A stretch of DNA of 64,000 nucleotides from Meandrina meandrites (GCA_963693305.1 OY855905.1:16928237-16992236); one strand, 5' to 3'. Shown: positions 24,306 through 34,602, counted from the first letter of the stretch. The notes: generated by a model from the sequence alone, not told the origin. Numbers and translations: made by a program.

Positions 24306-25678
24306 GAGCTGTATATAAAATGCTTAATTGCAATAAAGGTAAAAATCATTAAGAATAAATACGTTTTTCCAAAAGGAAAGTTTTGAGTTGAGATTTAAAA
24401 GATCTTAAATATTTTTATGAATGGATAAAAACAGGCAATGACTCTTGACCGTATATGGGCATCATGACAATTTGGTGAATGAAGTACAGTATATTCATGA
24501 ATTGTATGCAATACTTAGCTCTTACTAACCAAGCAGAGGTCTGTATGGGAAAATCTTGACCGAGCTCGTGAATACACACCAAATGCACGACCAAGGTCAA
24601 GAGTGCTTTTAAGTTCTGGCCTTGCAATTTCTTTGCAAATTCACCTCTAGGTGATGTGTGATTCCGTGCATGTTAACTGAACAAACATTTGCCAGTTGTG
24701 CTGGTTCTTTTAATCTTTTTTTGCGTCAAGCTTTTTAGTGTTTTCGTTTATTATGTTTTTGCAAAAACAGGTCAACGTTTTTGCTTTTTCTAGATGCCAC
24801 TCTAGATGGGAAAATCTAGCCCCCGTCATCAATATCGATTTTAGCCAATCAAATTCACAAATTTGGTAGGGCCCAGTCTTTGTGAGACATGGCTATATAA
24901 TTAATGGATATAATACATCTATGGTGCAAATTGAAATGACATTTGTGTAAACAAACTAATATGCTTTAACAGACTTTAATTGAGATCCTTACAAACCAAA
25001 GCAAATTTGCACAAACATTAATTGTTAAGAACACGGTGCAACAATGAAAACAGTAAGCCGGGTGCGAAGTACAAAAACCTAAAATGCTTGTGAACAATCA
25101 TTCACAATCTCATTTGTTGAGTACTAGCAATGTGTCTTAAATACAACCATACATTATGTAATGTAGCTGGTGAACAAATTTGGGTAGAAATGATATTTTT
25201 GAAATTAACATTTGACCCAATGTTTTGTAGTAGTACAGCTACATTATTGAAATAGAAGGTGAATGTAAACGGTGTTACTTCATGATTTGCAAAATTTTCA
25301 GATGTGTGGAGGCACTTTGACTTCTGCTTCAAACATTTTGAGCCATTTGAAAAATTTGGAGTCAGAGTAGATGCTGCAACCATTTGCACCATTTTGACAA
25401 AGGCAAGCTGATGAAAGTTTTATTTCTATGTAATTGTGGCAAATTAGTACAAAAAGTGGCTTTTGAGAACCTGTTAAAATTGTTTAGGTTTGAGTGCAAT
25501 CCACCAGAAGCAGCTCTAACCATACGCAAAATGTATGTGATGTTCAGCTCCCTTTGGCCTGGTGATTCATTTCAACCTGTTTTACTGTCCTGACAATGCA
25601 TAATCTCTACAGTGACCAGCATATCTTCATCATCATCATCATGATCATCAATCTTTATTTAAATATAAAAGCCACGTT
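24306..25678. other. no gene recognised; possible LINE tail at right edge
   Basis: AT-rich unassigned sequence. At 25626-25650 a CAT-rich run followed by 'aatctttatttaaatataaaag' reads on the minus strand like a LINE 3' end with a GAT-type tail. The Gypsy element sits directly beside it. No RT sequence is attached, so this is tentative. Confidence 0.35.
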
Positions 25679-25683
25679 AACAA
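25679..25683. repeat. target site duplication AACAA (left)
   Basis: The 5-bp AACAA immediately left of the left LTR equals the 5 bp right of the right LTR (30792-30796). A 5-bp duplication is usual for Ty3/Gypsy integrase. Confidence 0.9.
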
Positions 25684-25809
25684 TGAAATAGTATGTATTT
25701 GGATGTTTATTCTCGCATTCCGAGAACATGGCCGCCATGTTCGACCACATGCTACAAGACTCGGTCCAGGCCTCTAGCGGCTGGTACAACGCATGCGGAT
25801 ACTATGACA
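25684..25809 (-). repeat. 3' LTR (126 bp)
   Basis: On the element strand it starts TGTCATAGTATCC and ends ATACTATTTCA. Its ends form a short imperfect inverted repeat (CATAGTAT / ATACTAT). It differs from the other LTR only at 25714 (C versus G at 30696). Confidence 0.95.
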
Positions 25810-25820
25810 TCCCCCTCTTT
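25810..25820 (-). promoter_or_regulatory. polypurine tract
   Basis: AAAGAGGGGGA on the element strand directly abuts the 3' LTR, the expected plus-strand primer for reverse transcription. Confidence 0.85.
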
Positions 25821-26102
25821 GAAAAACTAATGAAAGCTCGGGTTACAAAGCACGTGGCAAGAAAAAATGATATGAAATAACACAGCTGCATACTTAAAAA
25901 ACTGAACAGTTCTCAATCAAATGTATAACAGATGTCCTTCCAACATGGTATAATAATGTCAGTTTAAACAACAACAACAACAGATCTAGAGCATACATGT
26001 GCTCATAAACCTACATAGCCTATTAATAGCTAGCAAAATCATCACTAAATGTCACCTCAGCGAAACAGAACAGAACTAAGTGTCATTTCAAACGTAATGT
26101 TT

Positions 26103-29100
26103 TTAGTCTTCAAATTTGGCTGGGACTCGTGTCTGCCGCCCAGATCTCGTTACTTGGCTTTTTGGCTGGAATGAAATGTTTCCACCTCGAACGACGACGA
26201 CTTCATCTTCTGGTCTTAGTTCAGTTGGACTCCCTAAAGTCTTTCCTGGTGAAGTAGTGATAGTTGGGCTGGGGTCCTCCATTAGAGTTGTAGGTGCCAC
26301 GGGGTTGCCATCCACTCTAGTCAGTGTTGTAACCGGTTGCTTGATGAACGACTCTTGACCGAATGGTATCTCAGAGGTAAACTGGGGAAGAGTAGGCACC
26401 GAATTCTCTTCCATTCTAAGTGTGGGTTTAGGTACAGGAACAGGTTCTGGGTTCTTGGGGCGCAGGTGTTCTCTTGTTCTCTGGTACAGCTTGCCATTCA
26501 TTTCAACAATATATGTTCTTGGCTCTCTGTCGGGATTTAGGCGGTTGAAAACTCTTCCTTGTTCCCAGATGTGTTTTCTTGAGTTCCATACGTACACTGG
26601 CTCAGAGTTACCAAGAACACACTTGTCACAACTGGTTCTCTTATTGTAGAATTCTGCCTGCTTTGTTTGTTTCTGGAGGTTGGCTTCTTGGTGAGTGCCA
26701 TTACCGGGGTGCTTTGATTGGAGTGCAAGATTACTACTCGGTAGCGGTGATCTGGGATTCCGCCCATACAAGAGCTCATAAGGTGATGGAAGGTGGTCGT
26801 CAAGAGGAGTTATCCTGTACATCCACAGGGCTGTTTCAGGGCACTGGTTATTTGCAACTGCCTTCTTCCAGAGGGATTTCGTAGTACCAACGCACCGTTC
26901 TGCTACACCGTTTGCTTGGTGGTGGTATGGCGAACTGAACGTTAGGGTGATACCGCTCTCTACACACTTCTTCTTGAACATGTCGCTGACAAACTGGCTC
27001 CCAAAATCAGCGATCAGCATGGAAGGTAGGCCATACTCGGCAAATACACTGGTAAAGTGGCTTGAAATGGTGGATGCTGACATATCCTTCAGGGTTCTGA
27101 TGACAGGGAACCTTGAATAATAGTCAACGATTATCAGGTATTTTGCTCCATTAAACTGAAAGATATCTGATCCAAGCTTCTCCCACGCTCTTGACGGGAG
27201 ATCAGGTTGCATTGCTGGTAGCTTCTGTTGCGCATGCTGATGTTTGTTGCATAGTTCACAGTCTTTCACCATTTTACGAATGTCACCCGAGATGCCAGGC
27301 CAGAAGACAGATTGCTTGGCCAGAAGCAAGCATTTGTTTTCGCCTTGATGACCGGTGTGTGTTGCCTCCAATACCTGGGCTCGAAGGGACTCCGGCACAA
27401 CTACTCTGTCTCCTTTCAGTATCAGACCATCCTCCAAAACAAGGTCACACCTAATGTTCCAGTAGTCCCATAGTTCCTTTGGGCACTGTTTCCTGTACGC
27501 TGGCCATCCATTGTAGATGGTGTTCTTCAATAACTGCATTGTCAGGTCTTTTGCTGTAGCAGACCTCACTGAGTTAATGTCAATAGGGCATGAGGTGTCT
27601 GTCATGAAGTGTATGCTGTAGTCAGGAGCACAGTTCACGCTCTGATTTTTAGTTTCAACTACTTCTGGTGTTGTGCATACGCGTGATAACGCATCAGCAA
27701 CAGGGATCGTTTCTCCTCGTCTGTATTTGACCTCAATGTCAAACTTCATGCATCGGAGCAACAGTCTTTGCAACCTAGCTGGTGCTTCTGCAATGTTCTT
27801 CTTAAAGATTTGTTCTAGTGGTGAGTGATCAGTTTCAACCAGTGTATGCCTCCCAAGTAGATAGTATTCAAATTTCTCCAGACCGAACATCACAGCTAAG
27901 CATTCTCTCTCAATGTTAGAGTACCTGGATTCTGTGTCCGTAAGTGATCTTGATGCCATGGCTACAATCCTTTCTTTGCCGTTGGGGTCAATTTGTCTTA
28001 TCCAGGCTCCTAGTCCCTTCTGGCTGGCATCGCACTGTAGGATGGTGGTTGTTGCCGGATCAGGGTCATAGTAGGATAGAACTGGCGCTGAGCAAAGTTC
28101 TTCTTTTATTCTACCTAGTGCGGTTTGGTGGCGCTGCTCCCAGCTGAAGTGAACATTTTTTTTTGTTAACTCGCGGAGGGGTTCTGTAAGCTCTGCAACC
28201 TTGGTTGAGAAACGGTTGAGGTAGGTGACCAATCCTAGTAGAGACAGAAGCTCCTTTGTGTTGGATGGTGTGGAAATGTTCTTGAGAGCTTCTAACTTGT
28301 CAGCTGCAGGAAGAATACCATCTTGTGTCAGTGTGTGGCCAAAGAAATTGACACCTTGTTGTTTGAACTGTAGTTTCTCAGAGTTCAGACTCACATTGTT
28401 TGCTCTAGTGGCCTCCAGCATGCTGACAAATGCTTGGTCGTGCTCTTCTTCTGTGGAGCCGAAGACTATGATGTCGTCGGCTATCCCAGTAACATTGGGA
28501 ATGTTCTTATAGATGTCATCTAGCTTTCGCTGGAAAATGTCCTGAGAAACAACTATACCAAATGGTAAGCGCTTGAACCTGTAACGACCGAAAGGCGTGT
28601 TGAAAGTGCATAGGAGACTAGATTCGTAGTCAAGTTCGACATGCCAGTATCCTTTCGTTGTGTCGACTACTGAGAAGTAGTTCTTGCCATGGAGTAAAGG
28701 GAGAATCTCATCAATAGTTCTGCTGTAGTAATGTTCGCGGCGAATGTGCTTGTTCAGGTCCTTGGGATCTAAGCAAAGTCTGACCTTTTTCTTTCCATCA
28801 GGCGTCTCCTTAACATTGCAGACAATTGAATTGACCCAGTCAGTGGGCTCTGTTACTTCAGTAATGACATCCTCAACGATCATTTTATCCAGCTCGGCCC
28901 TGTACAGTGGTAAGATGTGAACAGGAACTGTACGTGGGGGGTGTACTACTGGTGTTGGGTTGTCGATGAGTTTGATGTGGTATTGATCCCCGGGAAACCG
29001 GCCAATTTTGTCAAAACAGTCCTGATACTCGTTTATCACAGTAGCTTTGGAGAGACCCGCATGTTGAACAGCTTGCTGTGTTGCAGGTGACGCTGAAGCA

Positions 29101-30452
29101 CTGGAGATTTCTTCGATGTGGATAGTAATGATGCCAAGTTCTTGAGCTTGTTGGCAGCCGATCATTGAGGGGTGGCCTGGGGCCTCAACAATGGTAAACT
29201 TTGTGGATATCGAGGTGCTCTTGAAAGTTAGTTGAAGGTCAGTAGTACCCAGGTTTTGTATGGGATTTCCTCCATAACCTTTCAGTATACTGTTGCATGG
29301 TTTGATTTCCACTGGGAAACCTAGCATCTGCAAATCATTTGTAGTAAGGATACAAGTGTCTGCTCCTGTGTCTACCTTCATTTGGATATTACGCTTGTCG
29401 TTGATCTTGACAGTAGCGAAGATCTTGTTAGGGTAACTGCTCATGCTATCAACAGAATTGTCAGAGGTAATGGTATCTAAAAACACTGTTATTGGCTCGG
29501 AGTCGCTTCCCTCATCTTCATCACAGCTGTTTATGCTTGAAGAATCGCTGTGTTGTTCATTGTCATCCTGCAAGTGGATCTCTTGGCCCTGGTATTCTGG
29601 GGTTTGGATGATTTCATGAACTTGTTTGAGACGTTTCTTCATGCATACCTTCTGGAAGTGCCCTGTTTTCATGCAGTACATGCACTTAGCATGTGTAGCT
29701 GGGCAGGTAACGTCACTGTCATGTTTGTTTCCACACCTGAAACAACCACTGAATTTAAATTTGAACTTTGGTTTGCTGGCAGATGAGCTGTAGTGCTTAA
29801 AGTCATTGCTCGGAGGACTTTTCTTTGAACTGCTTGCTTGCTTTGACCTTTCAAATGAAGCTGTCTTCTTTTTGCTTCTTACAGAAAATAATTCGGTGTC
29901 CTGATCCCCTTGTTTAATTACTTGCATCTGTGCCCTAGTGCTTTCTTCTGTTTTGGCTAAGTCATAGACTTGTTGAAAGGTAAGAGAATTTCCTTTGGAG
30001 ATGGCATCTTTTCTGACCTTATCCGATTTCAGACCAAAAATCAATGTGTCACGAAGGGTTTCATCCTTGAATGCAGGGTCATATCCACTGTCGTCGATTA
30101 GTGTCCGGGCTTTGGTTAAAAATTCTTCCAAGGGCATGTCGTCTTGTTTGAGACATCTAAGCTGGTACCTGGATAGTATTTGGTTGCTCTGGGGTTTTGT
30201 GTATGCCTCAAACTTCTCGAATATTGGCTTAAGCTTGAATTGGTCCGCTTCGTCTTCCCACCTTGCTGTATTGTAGATCTCCAATCCTTTGTCGCCGGCC
30301 CACAGTAACAGTAGCCGTGCTTTTTGACCTTCCGGCTTGTTCGAGAGAGGCCCATCGAAAATGAGACTGCATTTCTGCTTGAAAAGCTTATATCGTTTGT
30401 GGATGTCTCCAGGTGTCGACCAATCCATCGAAGGAACCGTAAATTTATCCAT
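26103..30452 (-). CDS. Gag-Pol polyprotein, Ty3/Gypsy type
   Basis: The 1449 residues are uninterrupted. Gag occupies about 1-280 with two zinc knuckles at C237-C250 (CX2CX3HX5C, slightly atypical) and C257-C270 (canonical CX2CX4HX4C). The aspartic protease has DTGAD at 361-365. RT has the first Asp at 597 (FSVVDTTKGYW), the RLPFG motif near 628-632 and catalytic GIADDIIVFG around 656-665, with ADD where many relatives have YxDD. RNase H has D808 (LQCDAS). Integrase has H1032/H1035 and C1065/C1068, then D1096, D1149 and E1185, with 35 residues between the last two as required. A basic, Pro-rich tail follows. Gag and Pol share one frame, so no frameshift or readthrough is needed. I chose the first ATG, about 210 bp inside the 5' LTR. 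Confidence 0.95.
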   Translation of the reverse strand: MDKFTVPSMDWSTPGDIHKRYKLFKQKCSLIFDGPLSNKPEGQKARLLLLWAGDKGLEIYNTARWEDEADQFKLKPIFEKFEAYTKPQSNQILSRYQLRCLKQDDMPLEEFLTKARTLIDDSGYDPAFKDETLRDTLIFGLKSDKVRKDAISKGNSLTFQQVYDLAKTEESTRAQMQVIKQGDQDTELFSVRSKKKTASFERSKQASSSKKSPPSNDFKHYSSSASKPKFKFKFSGCFRCGNKHDSDVTCPATHAKCMYCMKTGHFQKVCMKKRLKQVHEIIQTPEYQGQEIHLQDDNEQHSDSSSINSCDEDEGSDSEPITVFLDTITSDNSVDSMSSYPNKIFATVKINDKRNIQMKVDTGADTCILTTNDLQMLGFPVEIKPCNSILKGYGGNPIQNLGTTDLQLTFKSTSISTKFTIVEAPGHPSMIGCQQAQELGIITIHIEEISSASASPATQQAVQHAGLSKATVINEYQDCFDKIGRFPGDQYHIKLIDNPTPVVHPPRTVPVHILPLYRAELDKMIVEDVITEVTEPTDWVNSIVCNVKETPDGKKKVRLCLDPKDLNKHIRREHYYSRTIDEILPLLHGKNYFSVVDTTKGYWHVELDYESSLLCTFNTPFGRYRFKRLPFGIVVSQDIFQRKLDDIYKNIPNVTGIADDIIVFGSTEEEHDQAFVSMLEATRANNVSLNSEKLQFKQQGVNFFGHTLTQDGILPAADKLEALKNISTPSNTKELLSLLGLVTYLNRFSTKVAELTEPLRELTKKNVHFSWEQRHQTALGRIKEELCSAPVLSYYDPDPATTTILQCDASQKGLGAWIRQIDPNGKERIVAMASRSLTDTESRYSNIERECLAVMFGLEKFEYYLLGRHTLVETDHSPLEQIFKKNIAEAPARLQRLLLRCMKFDIEVKYRRGETIPVADALSRVCTTPEVVETKNQSVNCAPDYSIHFMTDTSCPIDINSVRSATAKDLTMQLLKNTIYNGWPAYRKQCPKELWDYWNIRCDLVLEDGLILKGDRVVVPESLRAQVLEATHTGHQGENKCLLLAKQSVFWPGISGDIRKMVKDCELCNKHQHAQQKLPAMQPDLPSRAWEKLGSDIFQFNGAKYLIIVDYYSRFPVIRTLKDMSASTISSHFTSVFAEYGLPSMLIADFGSQFVSDMFKKKCVESGITLTFSSPYHHQANGVAERCVGTTKSLWKKAVANNQCPETALWMYRITPLDDHLPSPYELLYGRNPRSPLPSSNLALQSKHPGNGTHQEANLQKQTKQAEFYNKRTSCDKCVLGNSEPVYVWNSRKHIWEQGRVFNRLNPDREPRTYIVEMNGKLYQRTREHLRPKNPEPVPVPKPTLRMEENSVPTLPQFTSEIPFGQESFIKQPVTTLTRVDGNPVAPTTLMEDPSPTITTSPGKTLGSPTELRPEDEVVVVRGGNISFQPKSQVTRSGRQTRVPAKFED

Positions 30453-30647
30453 GGTTGTTGTTTAGGATGAGGTACACCGACGGTGTTTGATTGTGAAGTA
30501 GCTTGAAACTTGAAACTTGAAATGGCGGTAAACGAGTCGAGCAGTTCGAATTTTTTGAAACTTGAAATCTCTGATGAAGACGCGTGAAGAGTCCGGTTGT
30601 TTTACTTGCAGAGTTCCATGTGCATTTCTAGCTTGATTTTCGAAAAT

Positions 30648-30665
30648 ATCCCACTTCTGACACCA
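30648..30665 (-). promoter_or_regulatory. tRNA primer-binding site
   Basis: TGGTGTCAGAAGTGGGAT follows the 5' LTR immediately on the element strand and is complementary to a tRNA 3' end finishing in CCA. From memory it suits a tRNA-Leu primer; that identity is an inference. Confidence 0.85.
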
Positions 30666-30791
30666 TGAAATAGTATGTATTTGGATGTTTATTCTGGCAT
30701 TCCGAGAACATGGCCGCCATGTTCGACCACATGCTACAAGACTCGGTCCAGGCCTCTAGCGGCTGGTACAACGCATGCGGATACTATGACA
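30666..30791 (-). repeat. 5' LTR (126 bp)
   Basis: Partner of 25684-25809, with one mismatch at 30696. It should carry the element promoter; no clear TATA box was recognised in so short an LTR. Confidence 0.95.
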
Positions 30792-30796
30792 AACAA
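30792..30796. repeat. target site duplication AACAA (right)
   Basis: Matches 25679-25683. Confidence 0.9.
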
Positions 30797-31653
30797 CATA
30801 GGTGGTCTTCCTAAAAATCATATTCTTGGTTTGCATGTGATGTCATAAAGTTCTTAACTCAAAACTGCGAGGTCCTCTACATTTAAATCTACACTAGGTT
30901 GAAGATGACCTCGAAAAAACGTTCTTACAAGTTTTTGGTATTGTTTATTAAGAGTGTAAGGTAGGGCTGGGTGTTTTCTTTGTTGATAGTTGAAGTCTTG
31001 AGAACATTGTGAATTTGGAACAAATTTGATCACTGTAGATTAAAAGTGTGCCCATTTATCATAAAACATGTACTTGCTATACTATGTGCTCTTTGACATT
31101 GTTGCGATACATTTATGTTGTATTTCATGCTTTGATTTCTCTCGTCGTTTGCTCTCATGCAGCATAAAGTAAACGGTTTAAATAATTAGGCTTCTTGAAG
31201 CTTTAAAGTTTAAGGAATTATGTTACATACAAGGCCAACAAGATAAGATAGTCAACCAATAGGCAAATTTGAAAACTCCTGTTTAGTTCTATAATTTAAG
31301 GGAAATGACTTTGATAACAACAGCCGAAATAAAAACCTTTTGCATTCAGTGTTAACAATATTGACTTGCAGATGATGAATGACAATGAATTTTTGACCAT
31401 ATATGACATCATGACAATTTGGTGAATTATGTATATGCATGTATTGTATGTAATACATGCATATAATACATCTTCACTCTTATATGTACAGCCTGTATAA
31501 ACTAGTATTTTATAATTTTACATTCCCATTGCCAGGTCATTTGAAGGGGTTCTGCTCTTCAGTGACATCTTTTTTATGTGAAGTGAGCCAGTCATTCACC
31601 TTCCCAAAGGTGGCATTGAATTCCAAAAATGAAATTCCAGATGCTGCCAACAC
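30797..31653. other. no gene recognised
   Basis: Flanking DNA between the Gypsy element and the split-repeat element. Only short frames without domains (31252-31458, 31457-31690). Confidence 0.4.
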
Positions 31654-31729
31654 AATAGTAGTATATTCAAAGCACCTACAATACACATGAATATATAGGA
31701 CAATGAGATATGGAGGGGTGAAAATGGGT
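31654..31729 (-). repeat. split direct repeat B2
   Basis: 76 bp, nearly identical to 31942-32017 (one visible difference, ATATAGGAC versus ATATAGAAC). Confidence 0.9.
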
Positions 31730-31809
31730 GCTGTCCACAAGTGTGGACAGCAGTATATTCATGTGCATGAAGGTCTGTCACCGTGTCATGCCGGGGGTGG
31801 GTGGGTGGG

Positions 31810-31946
31810 TTCGCATACACAACAAGTGATGTCGTAGGAGAAATGTGCACAAAGGAAGGAATCACGGTAATATATACAGCGCAGAGGATTGTGGGATATC
31901 TATTGTTATGATAATATTCATTTATTATTTCCGGTACTTTGAATAG
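31810..31946 (-). repeat. split direct repeat A2
   Basis: 137 bp matching 34469-34602 with a 3-bp indel and a few substitutions. Its end (..CTTTGAATAG) overlaps the start of B1 by about 5 bp. Confidence 0.9.
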
Positions 31947-32017
31947 TAGTATATTCAAAGCACCTACAATACACATGAATATATAGAACAATGAGATATG
32001 GAGGGGTGAAAATGGGT
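31942..32017 (-). repeat. split direct repeat B1
   Basis: 76 bp, partner of B2. It directly adjoins A2, as expected for a B1-A2 junction. Confidence 0.9.
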
Positions 32018-32086
32018 TGCGGTATCCCTCCGTTCGACTTCGCTAAAAGGATATACAGATGGGAATAAGGGATAACCTGGTCAAGA

Positions 32087-32745
32087 TTAGGTGTATTCTC
32101 CCATTCTCCAAAATCTAATGCGAGAATGCTGGATCAAAATTTTGAGGCTATTACACTCTTGATACAAAACACCTGGATCTACAATGTTCACTTCTTGACC
32201 AGTGAGTGTCGAAGAAGCGGAAATTGGCGGGCATAACTTTCGCCACCTGCATGTAAGAAGTCGCAGTAGAAGTGACTGTGCCAACCACGTGTCCCATGAA
32301 ATCCTGCAGGTCCACGATCCTTTTCTGAGGGGTGAAAACACATTCCTTTACTCCAACCTTGTGCCCAAGAGAAGCGAGGGTACAAGCAGCAAGGAAAACC
32401 GCAGCTTTTGAAACGGCAAAACGTGATTCGTCTGAAGGAGTAGCTAAAGTACTCGCCGCATGGTCGGAAGTTTTGGACTGCAACTAACCATCGTGCCTAT
32501 CATCGATATACAAAGAGCAAGGCACTCCTATTGAACTTAAGAAATGCGATACTAGGAGGCCGGTGGAAAGATAAACATAGGCAGAAATATTCCATCCAAA
32601 ACAAAAACCATCCTTTCCACCTGATGCCAAAGAACGTACGACTAGGAAAGTCAAAGAGAATGTGATCATAGCCTGACTTGTCGTCTAACGTTGTTTGGTA
32701 ACATCCTTTCGTAAGGTATGTGGGTAATTGTGAAAGGTTGTCCAA
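32087..32745 (-). pseudogene. DIRS/Ngaro-type reverse transcriptase remnant
   Basis: Minus-strand frames contain TTLDDKSGYDHILFDFPSRT, followed in another frame by SAYVYLSTGLLVSHFLSSIG and VPCSLYIDDRHDG, where the catalytic YIDD is intact. They continue with AAVFLAACTLASLGHKVGVK and ECVFTPQK, and in a third frame ILTGQEVNIVD then ECNSL. This order is that of DIRS-type RT into the connection/RNase H region. At least three frame changes separate the blocks, and some internal sequence (the usual NTLPFGW step) is missing. It once copied element RNA to DNA. Confidence 0.8.
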
Positions 32746-33560
32746 ACGAAAAGGGCGGTCAAAAAACAGGGAACTGCCAATTCCGCCTCACACTCTAGGT
32801 GCCACATATCCATGGTTACCAACTCAGTAACTGTAGACTGGAACACGTCTACGCAAGGAGTAGGATCAGATTTGCAGTTCTCGGTACGGGAAAAGAACGG
32901 TTTTCTTTGGTTTTACAAACAAAGCTGAAAAGGTTAAAAATAAAGCCCAAGTACATAAAAGACGAAAAGGAGAATGAAATAGTGGCCACCAGAGGAGGAG
33001 GAATGGCAGCTTGACCCAGATAAACCGGGAGGAGAGTTGTACCCCTGTTTCAAGCGACACTCCAACTCAGCTGGTAACACAAGGAGGGGAAAAAGTCGAG
33101 AGGACAACAAACGGCAACAAAATTAAAGCCAAAGAACCACTTTATTATCATGCAAATTCAGCGTGGGTTGACAACACTTAATGAAAAATATATTCATAAA
33201 CAAACTACTTTGTTTTACGCTGTAGTTATAAATAGACCAACAAAACATTTGAAAAATTCGCCGTGGCCCGCTCAATAAAAGCGAAAACGTCAACTATTAA
33301 ATAGATACTTCTTGCAAAAAGAAAAAAGGTGACCAGCGTTTTACCTTTCAAGCACTCAGGCGGCAAGACAAACAATTGTCTTGGAACAAAAGCACTCGAC
33401 CAAACAAAACTTCGCAGACAAAGTAAACTTTTGTCGCGCAGACTATAGCATTTTAGGGTCACACACGGGTTAATGTGGCATATTATCTAAATCATTCAGA
33501 TAAGCCTGAACAGCACTAGTTTGATGTGCACTTGAGACAGACCGGAAAAAATTCCTCCTT
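32746..33560. other. decayed interior of the split-repeat element
   Basis: Probably the decayed region between ORF1 and RT. Frames at 32866-33060 and 33226-33462 (-) have no recognisable domain. Just upstream of the RT a short stretch (DRPFRLDNLSQLP, about 32715-32755) looks like the RT N-terminal region. Confidence 0.4.
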
Positions 33561-34145
33561 CGATCGTCCTTGACCGATAACATTTGCACTCAAGAGGCAT
33601 CGTGCCGACATTCTGGAAAGCGAGAAAAATTTTTAACGCACTTGGCAACACCTTGGTAAACACCTGGCAACACACGCGCCCGGGCGACATAATTCACGAG
33701 TAGAACGAATTCATAAACCAATTTGAAAGCATTTTGTCTTGGCTTGCACACGTTCCGACTAGCATCACTCGTACCCGAGTGGCATTTTGAAAATATTCAA
33801 ACATGCTCGGCTAGCGTCCGCATTACACTAAAAGCCGAAATAACAAAACATACAAACATACTTGACGAGCATCTGCGTTGCAACAACGCTTACGTGCGTA
33901 ACAAGCTTTTCCAGCTTTCCCTCGGTCTCTCTTGACTGGCATCGCTCGCACAGTTCCGATGTGGGAAAAAATTATCCGCTTTGCACTTATGTGCGAGTAA
34001 CAAGCTCTTCCCTCAGTCGCTCTCGACTGGCATCGCTTGCACTCGAGCGGCATCACTCACAATTCTGCCTTGCACTCGTGCTCGAGTAACAAGGTTTTCC
34101 CTCAGTCGCTCTCGACTGGCATCACTCGTACTCGAGTGGTTTCAC
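33561..34145 (-). repeat. degenerate tandem repeat (about 90-100 bp) in element interior
   Basis: Phrases of the type 'gagtaacaagcttttccctcagtcgctctcgactggcatc' recur at about 33895, 33995 and 34085, with weaker relatives near 33570 and 33750. Each copy ends in CACTCGAG-like palindromic bits. The spurious plus-strand frame at 33981-34496 runs through them. Confidence 0.7.
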
Positions 34146-34217
34146 ACATTAAAAACTCCACGCCCACTCGTGTGGGGCATATGTCATAAGGAAAATGAGA
34201 AAGAAACACGGTTTTAC

Positions 34218-34439
34218 CTCGAGCGCAGGTTCAGGAACTGCAGGAGGTGCCGGGTTTTGGTTTGCATTGTCAGCATTAACCACTGCTTCATTATCCGGTA
34301 CGGCCACGTGTGCAGGGACAGCAGGAACAGCTTGCGGACCGTGTTGAGGAACAGGAACCGCAGGGGCAGCTTGAACGTTAGCCAAAACATCTCGCGCCCT
34401 GACTTGCAACGGACGCTGCACGGGAGGCGGTTGGGCCAT
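34218..34439 (-). CDS. ORF1 (Gag-like) N-terminal exon of split-repeat element
   Basis: Begins at an ATG 30 bp inside A1 (MAQPPPVQRPLQVRARDVL) and is rich in Pro, Ala, Val and Asn, as are N-terminal Gag-like ORFs of some retroelements. The last good codons GAG lie at a canonical donor (GAG|GTAAAA at 34217-34216), after which the frame becomes hydrophobic and stops at 34149. I therefore infer a spliced ORF1 whose intron holds the tandem repeats. No acceptor is confirmed. No zinc knuckle is visible. Confidence 0.45.
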
Positions 34440-34468
34440 GACACGGTGACAGAGTTAAACAGAAAAAC

Positions 34469-34602
34469 TTCGCATACACAACGAGTGATGTCGTAGGAGA
34501 AATGTGCACAAAGGAAGGAATCACGGTAATATATACAGCGCAGAGGATTGTGAGATACCTATTATGATAATATTCATTTATTATTTCCGGTACTTTGAAT
34601 AG
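34469..34602 (-). repeat. split direct repeat A1
   Basis: 134 bp, partner of A2. As the upstream repeat it should carry the element promoter. Confidence 0.9.

Larger units (their letters stand above)
25684..30791 (-). mobile_element. complete Ty3/Gypsy-type LTR retrotransposon
   Basis: A 5108-bp element on the minus strand. It has 126-bp LTRs (TG...CA, one mismatch), a 5-bp target duplication AACAA, a primer-binding site directly inside the 5' LTR, an 11-nt purine tract directly inside the 3' LTR and one uninterrupted 1449-codon Gag-Pol frame. Domain order PR-RT-RNaseH-IN makes it Ty3/Gypsy (Metaviridae). The single long ORF and short LTR suggest the Mag-like group, which I have not tested. 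Everything needed for autonomous transposition appears present. An LTR difference of 1 in 126 implies recent insertion. Confidence 0.95.
31654..34602 (-). mobile_element. Ngaro/DIRS-type retroelement with split direct repeats, recombinase lost
   Basis: Read on the minus strand the order is A1 (34602-34469), coding region (34439 to about 32087), B1 (32017-31942), A2 (31946-31810), an 80-bp spacer, and B2 (31729-31654). This A1-ORFs-B1-A2-B2 layout is the split-direct-repeat signature of Ngaro-like tyrosine-recombinase retrotransposons. The RT is of the DIRS/Ngaro sort. After the RT/RNase H remnant only about 70 bp remain before B1, so the tyrosine recombinase ORF is absent. The RT frame is broken, so this copy is dead. 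Confidence 0.8.

Noticed and set aside
24067..24386. Gly/Asn-, Leu/Pro- and Met/Val-repeat proteins on both strands
   Set aside because: All six frames are open only because the hexamer repeat has a period divisible by three.
26116..30355. Numerous small frames inside the Gypsy element
   Set aside because: They are alternative-frame shadows of the intact Gag-Pol ORF.
32018..32086. Tyrosine recombinase ORF of the split-repeat element
   Set aside because: Only about 70 bp lie between the RT remnant and repeat B1, far too short for a recombinase of several hundred residues.
33981..34496. 171-codon plus-strand frame
   Set aside because: It runs through degenerate tandem repeats and antisense to the Gag-like exon, with no domain.
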